A stretch of 64,000 bases of DNA from Limnohabitans sp. 2KL-17 (GTDB taxonomy: Bacteria > Pseudomonadota > Gammaproteobacteria > Burkholderiales > Burkholderiaceae_C): assembly GCF_003063415.1 (NCBI RefSeq), contig NZ_NESK01000013.1:1-64000 (forward strand), given 5' to 3'. The position numbers were made by a program, and so were the translations under genes. Below are positions 17,266 to 27,376 of this stretch, piece after piece. Position 1 is the stretch's first letter; each line of letters opens with the position of its first letter. Under the pieces are notes generated by a model that worked only from the letters and a program-made list of their open reading frames with translations, searched no databases and was not told the origin of the DNA.

Positions 17266-18963
17266 ATGAGCACTCTCAACGACCCCCGCCTGGACCCGAC
17301 CCGTGTGGTGCGCGCACCGCGCGGCACCCAACTCACCTGCAAGAACTGGGTCACCGAAGCGGCCTACCGCATGGTGCAAAACAACCTCGACCCCGAGGTC
17401 GCCGAGAACCCGACACATCTGGTGGTGTACGGCGGCATAGGCCGTGCAGCGCGTGATTGGGCGTGCTTTGACCAAATTCTGGCGTCGCTGAAAGATCTGA
17501 ACGAAGACGAGTCTTTGTTGATCCAGTCGGGCAAGCCGGTGGGGGTTTTCAAAACGCATGCCAATGCACCGCGCGTGCTGATTGCCAACTCCAACCTGGT
17601 ACCCAAATGGGCCAACTGGGAACACTTCAATGAACTCGACCGCAAGGGCTTGTTCATGTATGGGCAGATGACTGCTGGCTCTTGGATCTACATCGGTAGC
17701 CAGGGCATCGTGCAGGGCACATTCGAGACCTTTGTGGAGGCCGGCCGTCAGCACTACAACAACGACTGGGCAGGCCGCTGGATTTTGACGTCGGGCCTCG
17801 GTGGCATGGGCGGCGCACAACCCCTGGCCGCCACGCTGGCGGGCGCCTGCTCGCTCAACATCGAATGCCAGCAAAGCAGCATTGATTTCCGTTTGCGCAC
17901 CCGCTACGTTGACAAGCAGGCCAAAGACATCGACGAAGCACTGGCCATGATCGCGCACCACACCGCAGCCAAAGAAGCGGTGTCGATTGCCTTGCTGGGC
18001 AACGCCGCTGATATCCTGCCTGAGCTGGTGCGGCGCGTCAAAGCCGGTAGCATTCGCCCTGACTTGGTGACCGATCAGACCTCGGCGCACGACCTGATCA
18101 ATGGTTACCTGCCGTCCGGCTGGACGGTGGCGCAATGGAAAAACGCGCAACGCGACCCGGCGCAGCACGCGGCCCTGACCGCAGCCGCAGCACAGGGTTG
18201 CGCCACTCAGGTGCAGGCCATGCTGGACTTTCAGGCCATGGGCATCCCCACGGTCGACTATGGCAACAACATCCGGCAGGTGGCCTTCGACCATGGCGTG
18301 AAGAACGCGTTTGATTTTCCGGGTTTTGTACCCGCCTACATTCGCCCCATGTTCTGCGAAGGCAAGGGGCCGTTCCGCTGGGTGGCTTTGTCGGGTGATC
18401 CCGAGGACATTTACAAAACCGATGCCAAGATCAAGGAACTGTTTCCGGACAACAAGCACACCCATCGCTGGCTGGACATGGCGCGCGAGCGCATCAGCTT
18501 CCAGGGTTTGCCGGCGCGCATTTGCTGGCTGGGTCTGGGTGAGCGGCATCTGGCCGGTCTGGCTTTCAATGAAATGGTGCGCACGGGCGAATTGAAAGCG
18601 CCGATCGTCATCGGGCGTGACCACCTGGACACCGGTTCAGTGGCCAGTCCCAACCGCGAAACCGAGGCCATGAAAGACGGCACCGATGCGGTCAGCGATT
18701 GGCCGCTGCTCAATGCCTTGCTCAACACGGCCGGCGGTGCGAGCTGGGTCAGTCTGCACCACGGTGGCGGTGTGGGCATGGGCTATTCGCAACATGCGGG
18801 CATGGTCATCGTGGCCGACGGCAGCGATGACGCCGCCGAGCGCCTGGCGCGCGTGCTGGTCAACGACAGCGGCTCGGGCGTGATGCGCCACGCCGATGCC
18901 GGGTATGAGCTGGCCGTGGCCACCGCCAAAAAGCAGGGCTTGAAGCTGCCCATGGTCAAGTGA
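17266..18963 (+). CDS. hutU: Urocanate hydratase
   Basis: A 565-residue NAD-dependent enzyme converting urocanate to imidazolonepropionate. It has the long conserved body with [32 protein letters not shown], the NAD-binding [15 protein letters not shown] and the C-terminal [16 protein letters not shown]. Its length matches the family. The start at 17266 is preceded by AAGGA (17254-17258). A terminator-like hairpin follows at 18974-18995 before hutD. Confidence 0.97.
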   Translation: MSTLNDPRLDPTRVVRAPRGTQLTCKNWVTEAAYRMVQNNLDPEVAENPTHLVVYGGIGRAARDWACFDQILASLKDLNEDESLLIQSGKPVGVFKTHANAPRVLIANSNLVPKWANWEHFNELDRKGLFMYGQMTAGSWIYIGSQGIVQGTFETFVEAGRQHYNNDWAGRWILTSGLGGMGGAQPLAATLAGACSLNIECQQSSIDFRLRTRYVDKQAKDIDEALAMIAHHTAAKEAVSIALLGNAADILPELVRRVKAGSIRPDLVTDQTSAHDLINGYLPSGWTVAQWKNAQRDPAQHAALTAAAAQGCATQVQAMLDFQAMGIPTVDYGNNIRQVAFDHGVKNAFDFPGFVPAYIRPMFCEGKGPFRWVALSGDPEDIYKTDAKIKELFPDNKHTHRWLDMARERISFQGLPARICWLGLGERHLAGLAFNEMVRTGELKAPIVIGRDHLDTGSVASPNRETEAMKDGTDAVSDWPLLNALLNTAGGASWVSLHHGGGVGMGYSQHAGMVIVADGSDDAAERLARVLVNDSGSGVMRHADAGYELAVATAKKQGLKLPMVK

Positions 18964-18973
18964 TGGCGTGGAT

Positions 18974-18995
18974 GCCCTGATAGGGGGGCTTTTTT
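18974..18995 (+). terminator. Terminator-like hairpin between hutU and hutD
   Basis: GCCCTGATAGGGGGGC followed by six T, directly after the hutU stop. The stem is short (CCCT/AGGG plus flanking pairs). It may partly terminate or stabilise the hutU end of the message; strong termination would cut off hutD, hutI and hutG. Confidence 0.4.
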
Positions 18996-19012
18996 GTGGA
19001 CCGTTTGAAACC

Positions 19013-19591
19013 ATGACACTGAACCGATTTTTTGTGCCGGACCTGCCAGCGACACCCTGGAAAAACGGGGGGGGTGTCACACGCGAGATCGCGTGTGTTC
19101 CGGTCGGCGCGGGCATGGCCGATTTCGACTGGCGCGTGAGTGTCGCGCAAATTGCCAGCGATGGTCCATTTTCAATTTTTCCTGGCGTCGACAGGGTCAT
19201 CACTTTGCTGCAGGGTGGCGGGGTTCATTTGCAGACCGAAGACGGTCACATCGAGCACCGCCTTGACACCCCGTTGGCACCCTTTGCCTTTGCTGGAGAA
19301 GCCCCTGTTCATGCCCGCTTGCTGTCCGGTGATTGTTTCGATTTCAACACCATGACCCGGCGTGCCGTGTGCCGCGCCAGCGTGCAGATTGTTCGGACGC
19401 CAACCGATTGGCCCGCCAGTACCCAAGGCTTGTTCTTGTCGGTGCAAGGGCGTTGGCTGCTCGAAGGCCAAAGCCCTGAAAATCTGGTGACGCAACAAGG
19501 GCTATGGTGGTGCGATGCAGCGCTGGCCTGGCGCTTGGTTCCCCAAGATCCTGGCGCAGTGCTTTTGGCCTTGACCTTTCACGACCATTGA
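19013..19591 (+). CDS. hutD: HutD family protein
   Basis: A 192-residue cupin-like protein with the family opening [17 protein letters not shown], the [13 protein letters not shown] segment and the C-terminal half typical of HutD. HutD is thought to limit overactivity of the histidine pathway by binding an intermediate; the molecular role is not settled. It lies three bases before hutI. The start was set at the ATG at 19013, 15 codons inside the open frame, where family similarity begins. Confidence 0.93.
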   Translation: MTLNRFFVPDLPATPWKNGGGVTREIACVPVGAGMADFDWRVSVAQIASDGPFSIFPGVDRVITLLQGGGVHLQTEDGHIEHRLDTPLAPFAFAGEAPVHARLLSGDCFDFNTMTRRAVCRASVQIVRTPTDWPASTQGLFLSVQGRWLLEGQSPENLVTQQGLWWCDAALAWRLVPQDPGAVLLALTFHDH

Positions 19592-19593
19592 CC

Positions 19594-20868
19594 ATGACCC
19601 TTTCTTTTTCTGCCTCATCCTTGCCTGGTGCCGATGGCGTTTGGCGCCACTTGCATTTGGCCCCCGAAGCTTTGGGTGCAGGTGCTGACGCAGTCCCCCA
19701 TGCGGCCATCGTGGTGGACCAGGGCGTGGTTGTCTGGGTGGGCGCTCACGCCGAACTGCCAGCGGTGTATCGGCCGCGCAAGCAGCACGATGCAAAGGGT
19801 GCGGTGGTGACGCCAGGCCTGGTTGATTGCCACACGCACCTGGTTTATGGCGGCCTGCGTGCCAACGAATTCGCCATGCGCCTGGCGGGCGCAAGTTACG
19901 AAGAGGTGGCCCGCGCCGGTGGGGGCATCGTGTCGACTGTCAAGGCCACACGCCAAGCCAGCGAAGACGAACTGTTTGAAGCCGCAGTTCCTCGCATGAT
20001 GGCGCTGTTGTCTGAAGGTGTTTGCGCCATCGAGATCAAGTCCGGCTACGGACTGAGCTTGGCGCACGAACGCAAACAACTGCGCGTGGCCAGGCGACTG
20101 GGCGAGATTTTTGGGGTCACGGTGCGCACCAGTTTTTTGGGGGCACACGCCTTGCCACCCGATTACGCAGGGCGCAGCGGCGATTACATCGACTTGGTCT
20201 GCCACGAGATGATGCCCGCCCTGGCTGCCGAGGGCCTGGTGGATGCCGTGGATGTTTTTTGTGAAAGCATCGGTTTCACACTGGCTGAAACACAAAAAGT
20301 CTTTGAGGCCGCCAAAGCGCTGGGCTTGCCCGTGAAACTGCATGCCGAGCAGCTGTCCGACATGGGGGGTGCGGCCCTGGCCGCGCGTTATGGCGCCTTG
20401 TCGTGTGACCACATCGAGCATTTGAGTGCCCAGGGCATTGCCGCCATGCGGCAGTCCGGCACGGTTGCCGTGCTGTTGCCCGGTGCTTACTTCACCCTGC
20501 GCGACACCCATTTGCCACCGATTGCGGCGTTGCGTGAGGCCGGTGTGCCCATGGCGGTGTCCACCGACCACAACCCCGGCAGCTCGCCCGCCCTGAGCTT
20601 GTTGCTGATGATCAACATGGCCTGCACCTTGTTCCGCCTGACCGTGCCCGAGGCGCTGGCGGGCGTGACCCGCCATGCAGCGCAGGCGTTGGGTTTGCAG
20701 GCCACGCATGGGCAGATCCATGTGGGGGGGCCGGCCAACTTTGTGCTTTGGCCGGTGGGGGATGTGTCCGAACTGGCTTATTGGCTAGGCCAGCGCCCCG
20801 CATGCAGCGTGGTGCGCCAGGGGCGTTTGGCTGTTGACGGCATGGCGCTGTCGAGTCAGGTGGCGTGA
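19594..20868 (+). CDS. hutI: Imidazolonepropionase
   Basis: A 424-residue amidohydrolase that opens imidazolonepropionate to N-formiminoglutamate. Metal-binding elements are visible: [10 protein letters not shown] near residue 80, [16 protein letters not shown] and the catalytic [10 protein letters not shown]. The ATG at 19594 follows the hutD stop by two bases, showing tight coupling. The open frame continues upstream into hutD but is not conserved there. Confidence 0.96.
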   Translation: MTLSFSASSLPGADGVWRHLHLAPEALGAGADAVPHAAIVVDQGVVVWVGAHAELPAVYRPRKQHDAKGAVVTPGLVDCHTHLVYGGLRANEFAMRLAGASYEEVARAGGGIVSTVKATRQASEDELFEAAVPRMMALLSEGVCAIEIKSGYGLSLAHERKQLRVARRLGEIFGVTVRTSFLGAHALPPDYAGRSGDYIDLVCHEMMPALAAEGLVDAVDVFCESIGFTLAETQKVFEAAKALGLPVKLHAEQLSDMGGAALAARYGALSCDHIEHLSAQGIAAMRQSGTVAVLLPGAYFTLRDTHLPPIAALREAGVPMAVSTDHNPGSSPALSLLLMINMACTLFRLTVPEALAGVTRHAAQALGLQATHGQIHVGGPANFVLWPVGDVSELAYWLGQRPACSVVRQGRLAVDGMALSSQVA

Positions 20869-20935
20869 ACATTCCCTTGACGATATTGATGTTCGCCCGC
20901 ACTTTTGCAAGTCATCCATCCTGGCAACACACACC

Positions 20936-21763
20936 ATGAACTTTCAAACGACCGAGCCCCCTTTTCGCTTTCGCCAGGGCACACGTCCCTTGCTGATTTC
21001 CATGCCGCATGTGGGCACGCATGTGCCGCCCGCGCTGGCGTCACGCCTGACCGACGAAGCTCGGCGCGTGCCCGACACCGACTGGCACCTGGAGCGTCTG
21101 TACGACTTTGCCGATGCCCTGGGTGCCTCGGTGCTGGTGGCCACGCATTCGCGTTTTGTGATCGACCTGAACCGGCCACCCGATGGCGCCAGCCTTTACC
21201 CCGGCCAAAGCGTGACCGGCCTGTGCCCGGTGGATTTGTTTGACGACCAACCGCTGTACCGTGAGCCGGCTGAACAACCGGATGAAGCAGAGATTGCCCA
21301 GCGCCGCGAAGCCATCTGGCAGCCCTACCATGCGCAGCTGGCGCGAGAGCTCACACGCATTCGGTCAGCGCACGGCGCAGCGGCCTTGTGGGATGCGCAT
21401 TCGATTCGCTCAGTAGTCCCCCGTTTTTTCGAGGGCACCCTGCCCGACCTGAATCTGGGCACGGCCAACGGGGCCAGTTGCAGCCCGGTTCTGGCCGAGC
21501 ACTTGCTGGCCATTGGCAAACAAGCAGCCCCCTACACCGCCGTGCTGAATGGCCGATTCAAAGGCGGGCACATCACCCGCCAATACGGCAGGCCCGAGCA
21601 GGGCATCCATGCGGTGCAACTGGAAATGACCCAATGCACCTACATGCAGGAACAATGGCCGTTTGATTACCTGCCCGAAGTCGCCGCAGGCGTGCAACCC
21701 CATGTGCGGCGCATGCTCGAGGCGGTGTTGGCGTTTGTGGAAGCTGCAGCGGTCAAGGCTTGA
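20936..21763 (+). CDS. hutG: N-formylglutamate deformylase (FGase type)
   Basis: A 275-residue enzyme of the N-formylglutamate amidohydrolase family (PF05013), not the arginase-type formimidoylglutamase also called HutG. Family elements: LLISMPHVGTHVPP, RLYDFADALGASVL, VIDLNRPPDG, ALWDAHSIRS, GGHITRQYG and HAVQLEMTQ. It releases formate and glutamate, ending the five-step pathway. That route needs HutF to make N-formylglutamate, and no hutF is present in the window. The start was chosen at 20936, where homology begins. Confidence 0.93.
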   Translation: MNFQTTEPPFRFRQGTRPLLISMPHVGTHVPPALASRLTDEARRVPDTDWHLERLYDFADALGASVLVATHSRFVIDLNRPPDGASLYPGQSVTGLCPVDLFDDQPLYREPAEQPDEAEIAQRREAIWQPYHAQLARELTRIRSAHGAAALWDAHSIRSVVPRFFEGTLPDLNLGTANGASCSPVLAEHLLAIGKQAAPYTAVLNGRFKGGHITRQYGRPEQGIHAVQLEMTQCTYMQEQWPFDYLPEVAAGVQPHVRRMLEAVLAFVEAAAVKA

Positions 21764-21841
21764 TGCGCGCAAGCGCAACCAAGGCCTGCTGTCACCAATC
21801 AAGAGGGCGTACCCGAAGCCGTTTTGTCCGTGGTCACCACG

Positions 21842-21921
21842 ACTCAGATGCCGGCGCCCCGTCGGGGCGATGTGGCAAAGCGAAGCGCCTCTGAGCCCTG
21901 GCGGGGCGCCGGCAGCTGAGT
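21842..21921. repeat. Long inverted repeat between convergent hutG and gapA
   Basis: Two 20-base arms (21842-21861 and 21902-21921) are reverse complements at 19 of 20 positions, with a GCCGGCGCCCCG core and a 40-base loop. The left arm can also pair with the loop as CGCCCC-GTC-GGGGCG. It lies between convergent genes, so it may act as a two-way terminator, but it has no T-run and also resembles a small palindromic mobile repeat. Confidence 0.65.
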
Positions 21922-21956
21922 CTGCCGCTGGCACCCGCTGCCCGTTCAGACGCAGG

Positions 21957-22964
21957 TCACTTCTTTTTAGAAACAACCCGCACCATCTCCAGGCACTGCT
22001 TGGCGTAACCCCATTCGTTGTCGTACCAGGCGACGATCTTGACGAAGGTTTTGTCCAGCGCAATGCCGGCGGTGGCATCGAACACGCTCGCGCAGGATTC
22101 GCCACGGAAATCGGTGGAGACGACTTTCTCGTCGGTGTAGCCCAGCACACCTTTCAAGGCACCTTCGCTTTGCGCCTTCATTTCGGCGCAGATCTCGGCG
22201 TAGCTGGCTTCGTTGTTCAGCTCCACGGTCAGGTCAATCACGGACACGTCCGAGGTGGGCACCCGAAAGGCCATGCCGGTGATCTTGCCCTTGATCTCGG
22301 GGATCACCACGCCCACAGCCTTGGCCGCGCCGGTGCTGCTGGGGATGATGTTTTCCAAAATCCCTCGGCCACCGCGCCAGTCTTTGCGGGACGACCCGTC
22401 CACGGTCATCTGACTGGCGGTGGCGGCGTGCACGGTGGTCATCAGGCCGCGCTTGATGCCCCATTTGTCGTTCAGCACCTTCACCACGGGGGCCAGGCAG
22501 TTGGTGGTGCAGCTGGCGTTCGACACGATGCTCTCGCCCGCGTATTTCTTGTGGTTCACGCCGTACACAAACATGGGGATGCTGTCTTTGGAAGGCGCCG
22601 AGATCACCACCTTTTTGGCGCCTGCAACGATGTGCATCTGGCTGGTGGGCTCGGTCAGGTAGTGGCCGGTGCACTCGAGCACGATGTCCACGCCCATCGG
22701 GCCCCACTGCAAGTTGTGTGCATCGCGTTCGTGCGAAAGCTTGATCTTTTTGCCGTTGACAATCAGGCTGTCTTCCGTGAAGTCCACTGTGCCGTCAAAT
22801 CGGCCGTGCACGCTGTCGTACTTGAGCATGTAGGCCAGGTAATCAGCGGGCTTCGGGTCGTTGATGCCCATGATCTGGATGTCGGTGAAGCCGTGTTTCA
22901 GGGCTGCGCGCAGGGCCAGGCGGCCGATGCGACCGAATCCGTTGATGCCAAGCTTGATGGTCAT
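21957..22964 (-). CDS. gapA: Glyceraldehyde-3-phosphate dehydrogenase, type I
   Basis: A 335-residue enzyme forming 1,3-bisphosphoglycerate in glycolysis and, in reverse, in gluconeogenesis. The NAD motif [14 protein letters not shown] is at the start, the catalytic Cys152 is in SNASCTTNC, and the C-terminal [10 protein letters not shown] is standard. It is downstream of tkt on the same strand with a 135-base gap that contains a hairpin and a perfect palindrome near the start codon, so it may be transcribed with tkt and also separately regulated. Confidence 0.97.
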   Translation of the reverse strand: MTIKLGINGFGRIGRLALRAALKHGFTDIQIMGINDPKPADYLAYMLKYDSVHGRFDGTVDFTEDSLIVNGKKIKLSHERDAHNLQWGPMGVDIVLECTGHYLTEPTSQMHIVAGAKKVVISAPSKDSIPMFVYGVNHKKYAGESIVSNASCTTNCLAPVVKVLNDKWGIKRGLMTTVHAATASQMTVDGSSRKDWRGGRGILENIIPSSTGAAKAVGVVIPEIKGKITGMAFRVPTSDVSVIDLTVELNNEASYAEICAEMKAQSEGALKGVLGYTDEKVVSTDFRGESCASVFDATAGIALDKTFVKIVAWYDNEWGYAKQCLEMVRVVSKKK

Positions 22965-22995
22965 GGTGAATGCCTTGGGGGAAAAGTTACAAAAC

Positions 22996-23007
22996 GGTTA
23001 CGTAACC
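22996..23007. promoter_or_regulatory. Perfect 12-base palindrome upstream of gapA
   Basis: GGTTACGTAACC, 32 bases before the gapA start codon, in an AT-rich setting. Its position fits an operator for a glycolysis/gluconeogenesis regulator. No regulator gene adjoins it, so the binding protein is unknown. Confidence 0.4.
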
Positions 23008-23051
23008 GGTTTTTAAATCAAAACCCTTGCGTGAGCCTGATCCCTGAGCGT

Positions 23052-23079
23052 GGTTTCGGCACCCGCGGGCGCCGAAACC
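23052..23079. terminator. Intercistronic hairpin between tkt and gapA
   Basis: GGTTTCGGC (23052-23060) pairs perfectly with GCCGAAACC (23071-23079) around a loop that itself contains CCCGCGGG. It lies 21 bases after the tkt stop. There is no long T-run on the minus strand, so it could be a weak terminator or an RNA-stabilising element. Confidence 0.5.
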
Positions 23080-23099
23080 TTTCAGCCGGTTGTGCCTTG

Positions 23100-25130
23100 T
23101 CAGGCTTTCAGCAGTGCAGCGTGGACCGTGTCGGCCACGTTTTCGGCAGTGAAGCCGAAGTGCTTGAACAAAACAGGGGCGGGGGCCGACTCGCCGTAGG
23201 TGTCGATGCCGACCACGGCGGCGCAGCCGTATTTCCACCAGCCGTCGGTAGAACCCATTTCGACCGCCACGCGGGCAACGCCTGCGGGCAGCACACTTTG
23301 CTTGTACTCGGTGTCCTGACGGTCAAACACGTTGGTGCTGGGCATGGAGACCACGCGCACACCGATTTTGCGTTCGGCCAGCAGCTTTTGCGCGGCCAGG
23401 GCCAGTTGCACTTCAGAGCCGGTGGCGATGATCACGCCGTGGGTCTTCTTGATGCCGACGTGTGCTGGCTCGGACAGCACATAGGCGCCACGGCTGATGT
23501 CGCCGAGATCGCTCTTGGGCGAGTAGGCCAGGTTCTGGCGGCTGAGCAGCAAGGCCGAGGGGCGGTGCGCGTTTTGCAGGGCCACGGCCCATGCCACGGT
23601 GGTTTCGGCGGTGTCGGCGGGGCGCCAAACGTCCAGGCCGGGGATCAGGCGCAGGCTGGCGGCGTGCTCGATCGACTGGTGGGTCGGACCGTCTTCGCCC
23701 AGACCGATGGAGTCGTGGGTGAACACATGGATGATGCGTTGCTTCATCAGCGCGGCCATGCGGATGGCGTTGCGCGAATAGTCGCTGAAGGTCAGGAAGG
23801 TGCCGCCGTAAGGGATGTAGCCGCCGTGCAGGGCCAGGCCGTTCATGATCGCGGCCATGCCGAATTCGCGCACGCCGTAGTTGATGTGGCGGCCGATTTT
23901 TCCGCTTTCGGTTTTGACCACGTCACCGGCCAGGTCCACGCGGAAAGCCGGGGTGCTCTTGGTGTTGGTCAGGTTCGAGCCCGTCAGGTCGGCAGAGCCG
24001 CCCAGCATTTCGGGCAGGGCGGCCGTAAAGGCTTCCAGCGCCAGCTGGCTGGCCTTGCGGCTGGCCACGGTTTCGCCCTGGGTGTGGGCCGCAACGACAG
24101 CGTCAAACGCCACCTGGTTGAAGTTCTTGGGCAGATCGCCCTTCATGCGCCGCACGAACTCTTTGGCTTGTGCCGGGAAGGCGGCTTTGTAAGCGGCAAA
24201 AGTGGTGTTCCACTTGGCCTCGCGGGCCACGCCTGCAGCCTTGGCGTCCCAATCGGCATAAACCGCTTTGGGGATCTTGAAGGGCTCGGCTGTCCAGCCC
24301 AGGGCTTCGCGTGTCAACTTGATTTCTTCAGCGCCCAGAGGCTCGCCGTGGGCCTTGGAAGTGCCCGCGCGGTTGGGCGAGCCCTTGCCGATGGCGGTCT
24401 TACAGACGATCAGGGTGGGCTTGTCCGCGCTGTGTTTGGCAGCGGCTATCGCCTTGGACACGGCGCTGGCGTCGTGGCCGTCCACGGCATCGATCACGTT
24501 CCAGCCGTAAGCGGCAAAGCGCTGGGGCGTGTTGTCAATGAACCAGGGGGCCACCTGGCCGTCGATCGAGATGCAGTTGTCGTCGTACAGGGCGATCAGC
24601 TTGTTCAGCTTCCAGGCGCCGGCCAGCGCGCAGGCTTCGTGGCTGATGCCCTCCATCAGGCAGCCGTCACCCAGGAACACATAAGTGTGGTGGTTGACGA
24701 TGGTGTGGCCTGCCTGGTTGAACTCGGCGGCCAGCATTTTTTCGGCCAGCGCCATGCCCACGGCATTGGTGACGCCTTGACCCAGCGGGCCGGTGGTGGT
24801 TTCCACGCCAGGCGTCACGCCCACTTCGGGGTGACCGGCGGTTTTGCTGTGCAGGGTGCGGAAGTTCTTGAGTTCTTCGATCGGCAGCTTGTAGCCCGTC
24901 AGGTGCAGCACCGAATAAATCAGCATCGAGCCGTGGCCGTTCGACAGCACAAAGCGGTCACGGTTGGCCCAGTGCGGGTTTTTCGGGTTGTGCTGCAGGT
25001 GGTCGCCCCACAAGGCAACCGCCATGTCGGCCATGCCCATGGGGGCGCCCGGGTGACCCGAGTTGGCTTGTTGAACAGCGTCCATTGCAAGGGCGCGGAT
25101 GGCGTTTGCCATTTGTTGTTGATTGGCCAT
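23100..25130 (-). CDS. tkt: Transketolase
   Basis: A 676-residue thiamine-diphosphate enzyme of the pentose phosphate pathway. Signatures: [16 protein letters not shown] near the N-terminus, the ThDP motif [20 protein letters not shown] in the second domain and the C-terminal domain ending with HFGFTAENV. Length is normal. The ATG at 25130 was chosen because family proteins begin MANQQQ-like here; the open frame upstream is not conserved. A TAAAAT -10-like box on the minus strand lies at 25169-25174. It precedes gapA. Confidence 0.97.
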   Translation of the reverse strand: MANQQQMANAIRALAMDAVQQANSGHPGAPMGMADMAVALWGDHLQHNPKNPHWANRDRFVLSNGHGSMLIYSVLHLTGYKLPIEELKNFRTLHSKTAGHPEVGVTPGVETTTGPLGQGVTNAVGMALAEKMLAAEFNQAGHTIVNHHTYVFLGDGCLMEGISHEACALAGAWKLNKLIALYDDNCISIDGQVAPWFIDNTPQRFAAYGWNVIDAVDGHDASAVSKAIAAAKHSADKPTLIVCKTAIGKGSPNRAGTSKAHGEPLGAEEIKLTREALGWTAEPFKIPKAVYADWDAKAAGVAREAKWNTTFAAYKAAFPAQAKEFVRRMKGDLPKNFNQVAFDAVVAAHTQGETVASRKASQLALEAFTAALPEMLGGSADLTGSNLTNTKSTPAFRVDLAGDVVKTESGKIGRHINYGVREFGMAAIMNGLALHGGYIPYGGTFLTFSDYSRNAIRMAALMKQRIIHVFTHDSIGLGEDGPTHQSIEHAASLRLIPGLDVWRPADTAETTVAWAVALQNAHRPSALLLSRQNLAYSPKSDLGDISRGAYVLSEPAHVGIKKTHGVIIATGSEVQLALAAQKLLAERKIGVRVVSMPSTNVFDRQDTEYKQSVLPAGVARVAVEMGSTDGWWKYGCAAVVGIDTYGESAPAPVLFKHFGFTAENVADTVHAALLKA

Positions 25131-25338
25131 GGGGTCAGCTTTCGGGAAGGTATTCTGGAAAACCCGTGATTTTAGCGGTTGTCTGCCAGGCGGTAGCGAC
25201 TGGCAGCCTGCCATGCAAGGCCTGCACAGGGAGAGTTAGAAGGCCCACCTCAAGGTGTTGGCGGCTTGTGTCCAGGGGAGCGTCTGCCCAAGCGGTGGGC
25301 GCATGGGGCGGGCCAGTCTTGGGCTTGAATGGGGCTTC

Positions 25339-26433
25339 TCAGGCCTTGGCTTCCTTTTGTTGCCGGGCCAGCACATGGCGACGCATGGCCACCGCAGGGG
25401 CGTCGGCAGCCACTGAAAACTCGTACAAATCTTCGGCAGGGGTGCTGGCGAGGGCTTGCTCTTGCAGGGCCAGGCCGTCCACATCTTCTTGAAAAGCCAC
25501 GAACAACTGCTGGTGCATGAAGCGCGTGGTTTCCGCGTCAGCCTGCGCAAAATCGCGCCCATGCACGATGAAGTAGTGCGTGCGGGTGGCCGTCTCGGGG
25601 GTGGGCATGTGCGCGGTGCGGATGCGAAAGAGGGCCCGCTCGTTTTCGGGCAAATGACAATCGTAAAACGTCACCGACACCTCGTGCAGCCCCAAACTTC
25701 GAAATTCGGAGCGCACGATGCGGGCAGCTTGGCCTTGCCCCGTCAGCCCGGTGGGAATGCCCCACACGGGGGGCAAGGTGGTGGGCACCACGTTGCGCAG
25801 CAAGGCGAATTGACCGTCGCCGATTTCGCTTTCAAAAACGGCTTTGGCGTAATCCGGCGTGCCAAAGCTTTTGGCGTGCGAAAAACTCAAATGCGTCAGG
25901 TCCAGCAGGTTCTCGTGCAGGCGCACGTAATTGGCTTGCAAGCCCAGATAGCCTTGCGAGCGTTCCCACTCGGCGTCTTCCATCCAGTCTTGCGGTGGCA
26001 GTTTGCTCAGGTCGGCCTGCTCGGCATCGCCCATCCAAATCCAGACCACGGCACCGCGCTCATGGGTTCGGTAGGCTTTGATGCCCATGTTTTTGGGACA
26101 AGTGGCTTGCGAAGGCACTTCGATGCAGTCGCCCTCGGTGTTGAACCGCAGGCCGTGGTAAGCGCACACGATGGTGTCCTGGTCCAGCGAACCGGCCGAA
26201 AGAGGCATGGACCGGTGCGGGCAACGGTCTTCCAGGGCCACAACACGACCATCGGCCGAACGGAAAAAAACCAGGCGCCGGCCCAGCAGGGTGCGGGCCA
26301 GCAATTGTTGTTGGACCTCTTCGCCAAAAGCCGCCACATACCAATCGTTCATGACGAAGGGGGTGTGCCGGTCGGCCAGCCGAAGTGCAGCGTTTTGAGC
26401 GGCAACGATGACCGTTTGATCAGGGCGTGTCAT
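25339..26433 (-). CDS. Rieske-type ring-hydroxylating/demethylating oxygenase, alpha subunit
   Basis: A 364-residue oxygenase. The Rieske 2Fe-2S ligands are in CPHRSMPL and CAYHGLRF within the first 120 residues. The mononuclear iron site has D-x2-H-x4-H in DLTHLSFSH near the middle. Size and layout match vanillate O-demethylase (VanA)-like and related one-component oxygenases that act with a separate reductase. No reductase gene lies beside it, so the substrate remains open. The start was placed at 26433 (MTRPDQTVIV), 35 codons inside the open frame, because upstream sequence is basic and non-conserved. Confidence 0.88.
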   Translation of the reverse strand: MTRPDQTVIVAAQNAALRLADRHTPFVMNDWYVAAFGEEVQQQLLARTLLGRRLVFFRSADGRVVALEDRCPHRSMPLSAGSLDQDTIVCAYHGLRFNTEGDCIEVPSQATCPKNMGIKAYRTHERGAVVWIWMGDAEQADLSKLPPQDWMEDAEWERSQGYLGLQANYVRLHENLLDLTHLSFSHAKSFGTPDYAKAVFESEIGDGQFALLRNVVPTTLPPVWGIPTGLTGQGQAARIVRSEFRSLGLHEVSVTFYDCHLPENERALFRIRTAHMPTPETATRTHYFIVHGRDFAQADAETTRFMHQQLFVAFQEDVDGLALQEQALASTPAEDLYEFSVAADAPAVAMRRHVLARQQKEAKA

Positions 26434-26557
26434 GGGCGTGTCTCTTTTTTGAGCAGGTGTGACGGTTTCCGTGTGCGGGAGCGGCCAATGGAGTTTATGA
26501 CCTCGTCTTGGGCTTTTTGTGTCTCGGGAGCGCCTCAAGGCGTGGCAACATCAGAGG

Positions 26558-27334
26558 ATGACCGATCGTTTCCATCCCCCAGCCACGGCCCATGCCTTGA
26601 GTGCAGCCCCTCTGGCCCAGGCCATGGTGCTGGCCGCTGGCCGTGGCGAGCGCATGCGCCCCTTGACCGACGCCCTGCCCAAGCCCTTGCTGGCAGTGCG
26701 CGGTCAGCCCTTGATGCAGTGGCCCATGCAGGCGCTGGCCCGAGGGGGCTTCACCCGTCAGTTGATCAACACCGCCTGGCTGGGTGAAAAAATTTTGGCT
26801 CACTTCGGCGTGCAAGCCAACTGGCCAGGTTTGCCGGTGGTGGACCTGGCTTATTCGCACGAAGGCCAGGACTTTGGCCGAGCGCTGGAGACCGCTGGCG
26901 GCATTGTTCGCGCCTTGCCGCAATTGGCCGAAGTCTTCTGGGTGGTGGCGGGCGATGTGTTCGCACCCGACTTTGTCTTCGCACCCGAAGCCCTGCAGCG
27001 CTTTGCCGCCAGCCAGCACACCGCTCACTTGTGGCTGGTGCCCAACCCGGCGCACAACTTGGGTGGTGACTTCGGACTCTCGGCAACAGGCCAGGTGCTC
27101 AACCTGCCCAAAGGCTCGGTGGGCCGAAACCTGACCTTCAGCACCATTGCGTTGTATAAAAAAACCTTTTTTGCCAACGGCGGCCTTTCTGCCGGCAATC
27201 CCGAGGGCGTGGCGCTGGCGCTGGCTCCCCCGCTGCGGGCAGCGATGGACCAGGGCCAGGTTTCGGGCGAGGTGTACGCGGGCGAATGGACCGATGTGGG
27301 CACGCCCGAGCGGCTGGCGCAGTTGAACGGTTGA
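26558..27334 (+). CDS. murU: N-acetylmuramate 1-phosphate uridylyltransferase (MurU-like)
   Basis: A 258-residue nucleotidyltransferase with LAAGRGERMRPLTDALPKPL at residues about 23-42, the sugar-nucleotide transferase signature, GDVFAPDF as the metal-binding aspartate segment, and EWTDVGTPERLAQLN at the C-terminus. MurU makes UDP-MurNAc in the AmgK/MurU cell-wall recycling route that bypasses fosfomycin-sensitive synthesis. The partner kinase gene amgK is also in this window, at 37815, rather than adjacent as in Pseudomonas. Other glucose-1-phosphate nucleotidyltransferase activities cannot be excluded. Confidence 0.82.
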   Translation: MTDRFHPPATAHALSAAPLAQAMVLAAGRGERMRPLTDALPKPLLAVRGQPLMQWPMQALARGGFTRQLINTAWLGEKILAHFGVQANWPGLPVVDLAYSHEGQDFGRALETAGGIVRALPQLAEVFWVVAGDVFAPDFVFAPEALQRFAASQHTAHLWLVPNPAHNLGGDFGLSATGQVLNLPKGSVGRNLTFSTIALYKKTFFANGGLSAGNPEGVALALAPPLRAAMDQGQVSGEVYAGEWTDVGTPERLAQLNG

Positions 27335-27376
27335 CGGCCGCAGTACAGGTTATTGGCCCCCTTCTACAATGTTCAA

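Noticed and set aside
17209-18624. Minus-strand frame of 471 codons opposite hutU
   Set aside because: hutU is unmistakable; the antisense text is compositional shadow.
21663-25169. Very long plus-strand open frame (over 1100 codons) antisense to gapA and tkt
   Set aside because: The minus-strand genes are certain and the plus frame shows low-complexity His/Gly/Val-rich text typical of the antisense of GC-rich genes; no family features.
25183-25206. CTGCCA/TGGCAG inverted repeat upstream of tkt
   Set aside because: Only six-base arms with a 12-base loop in GC-rich DNA; too weak to call an operator.
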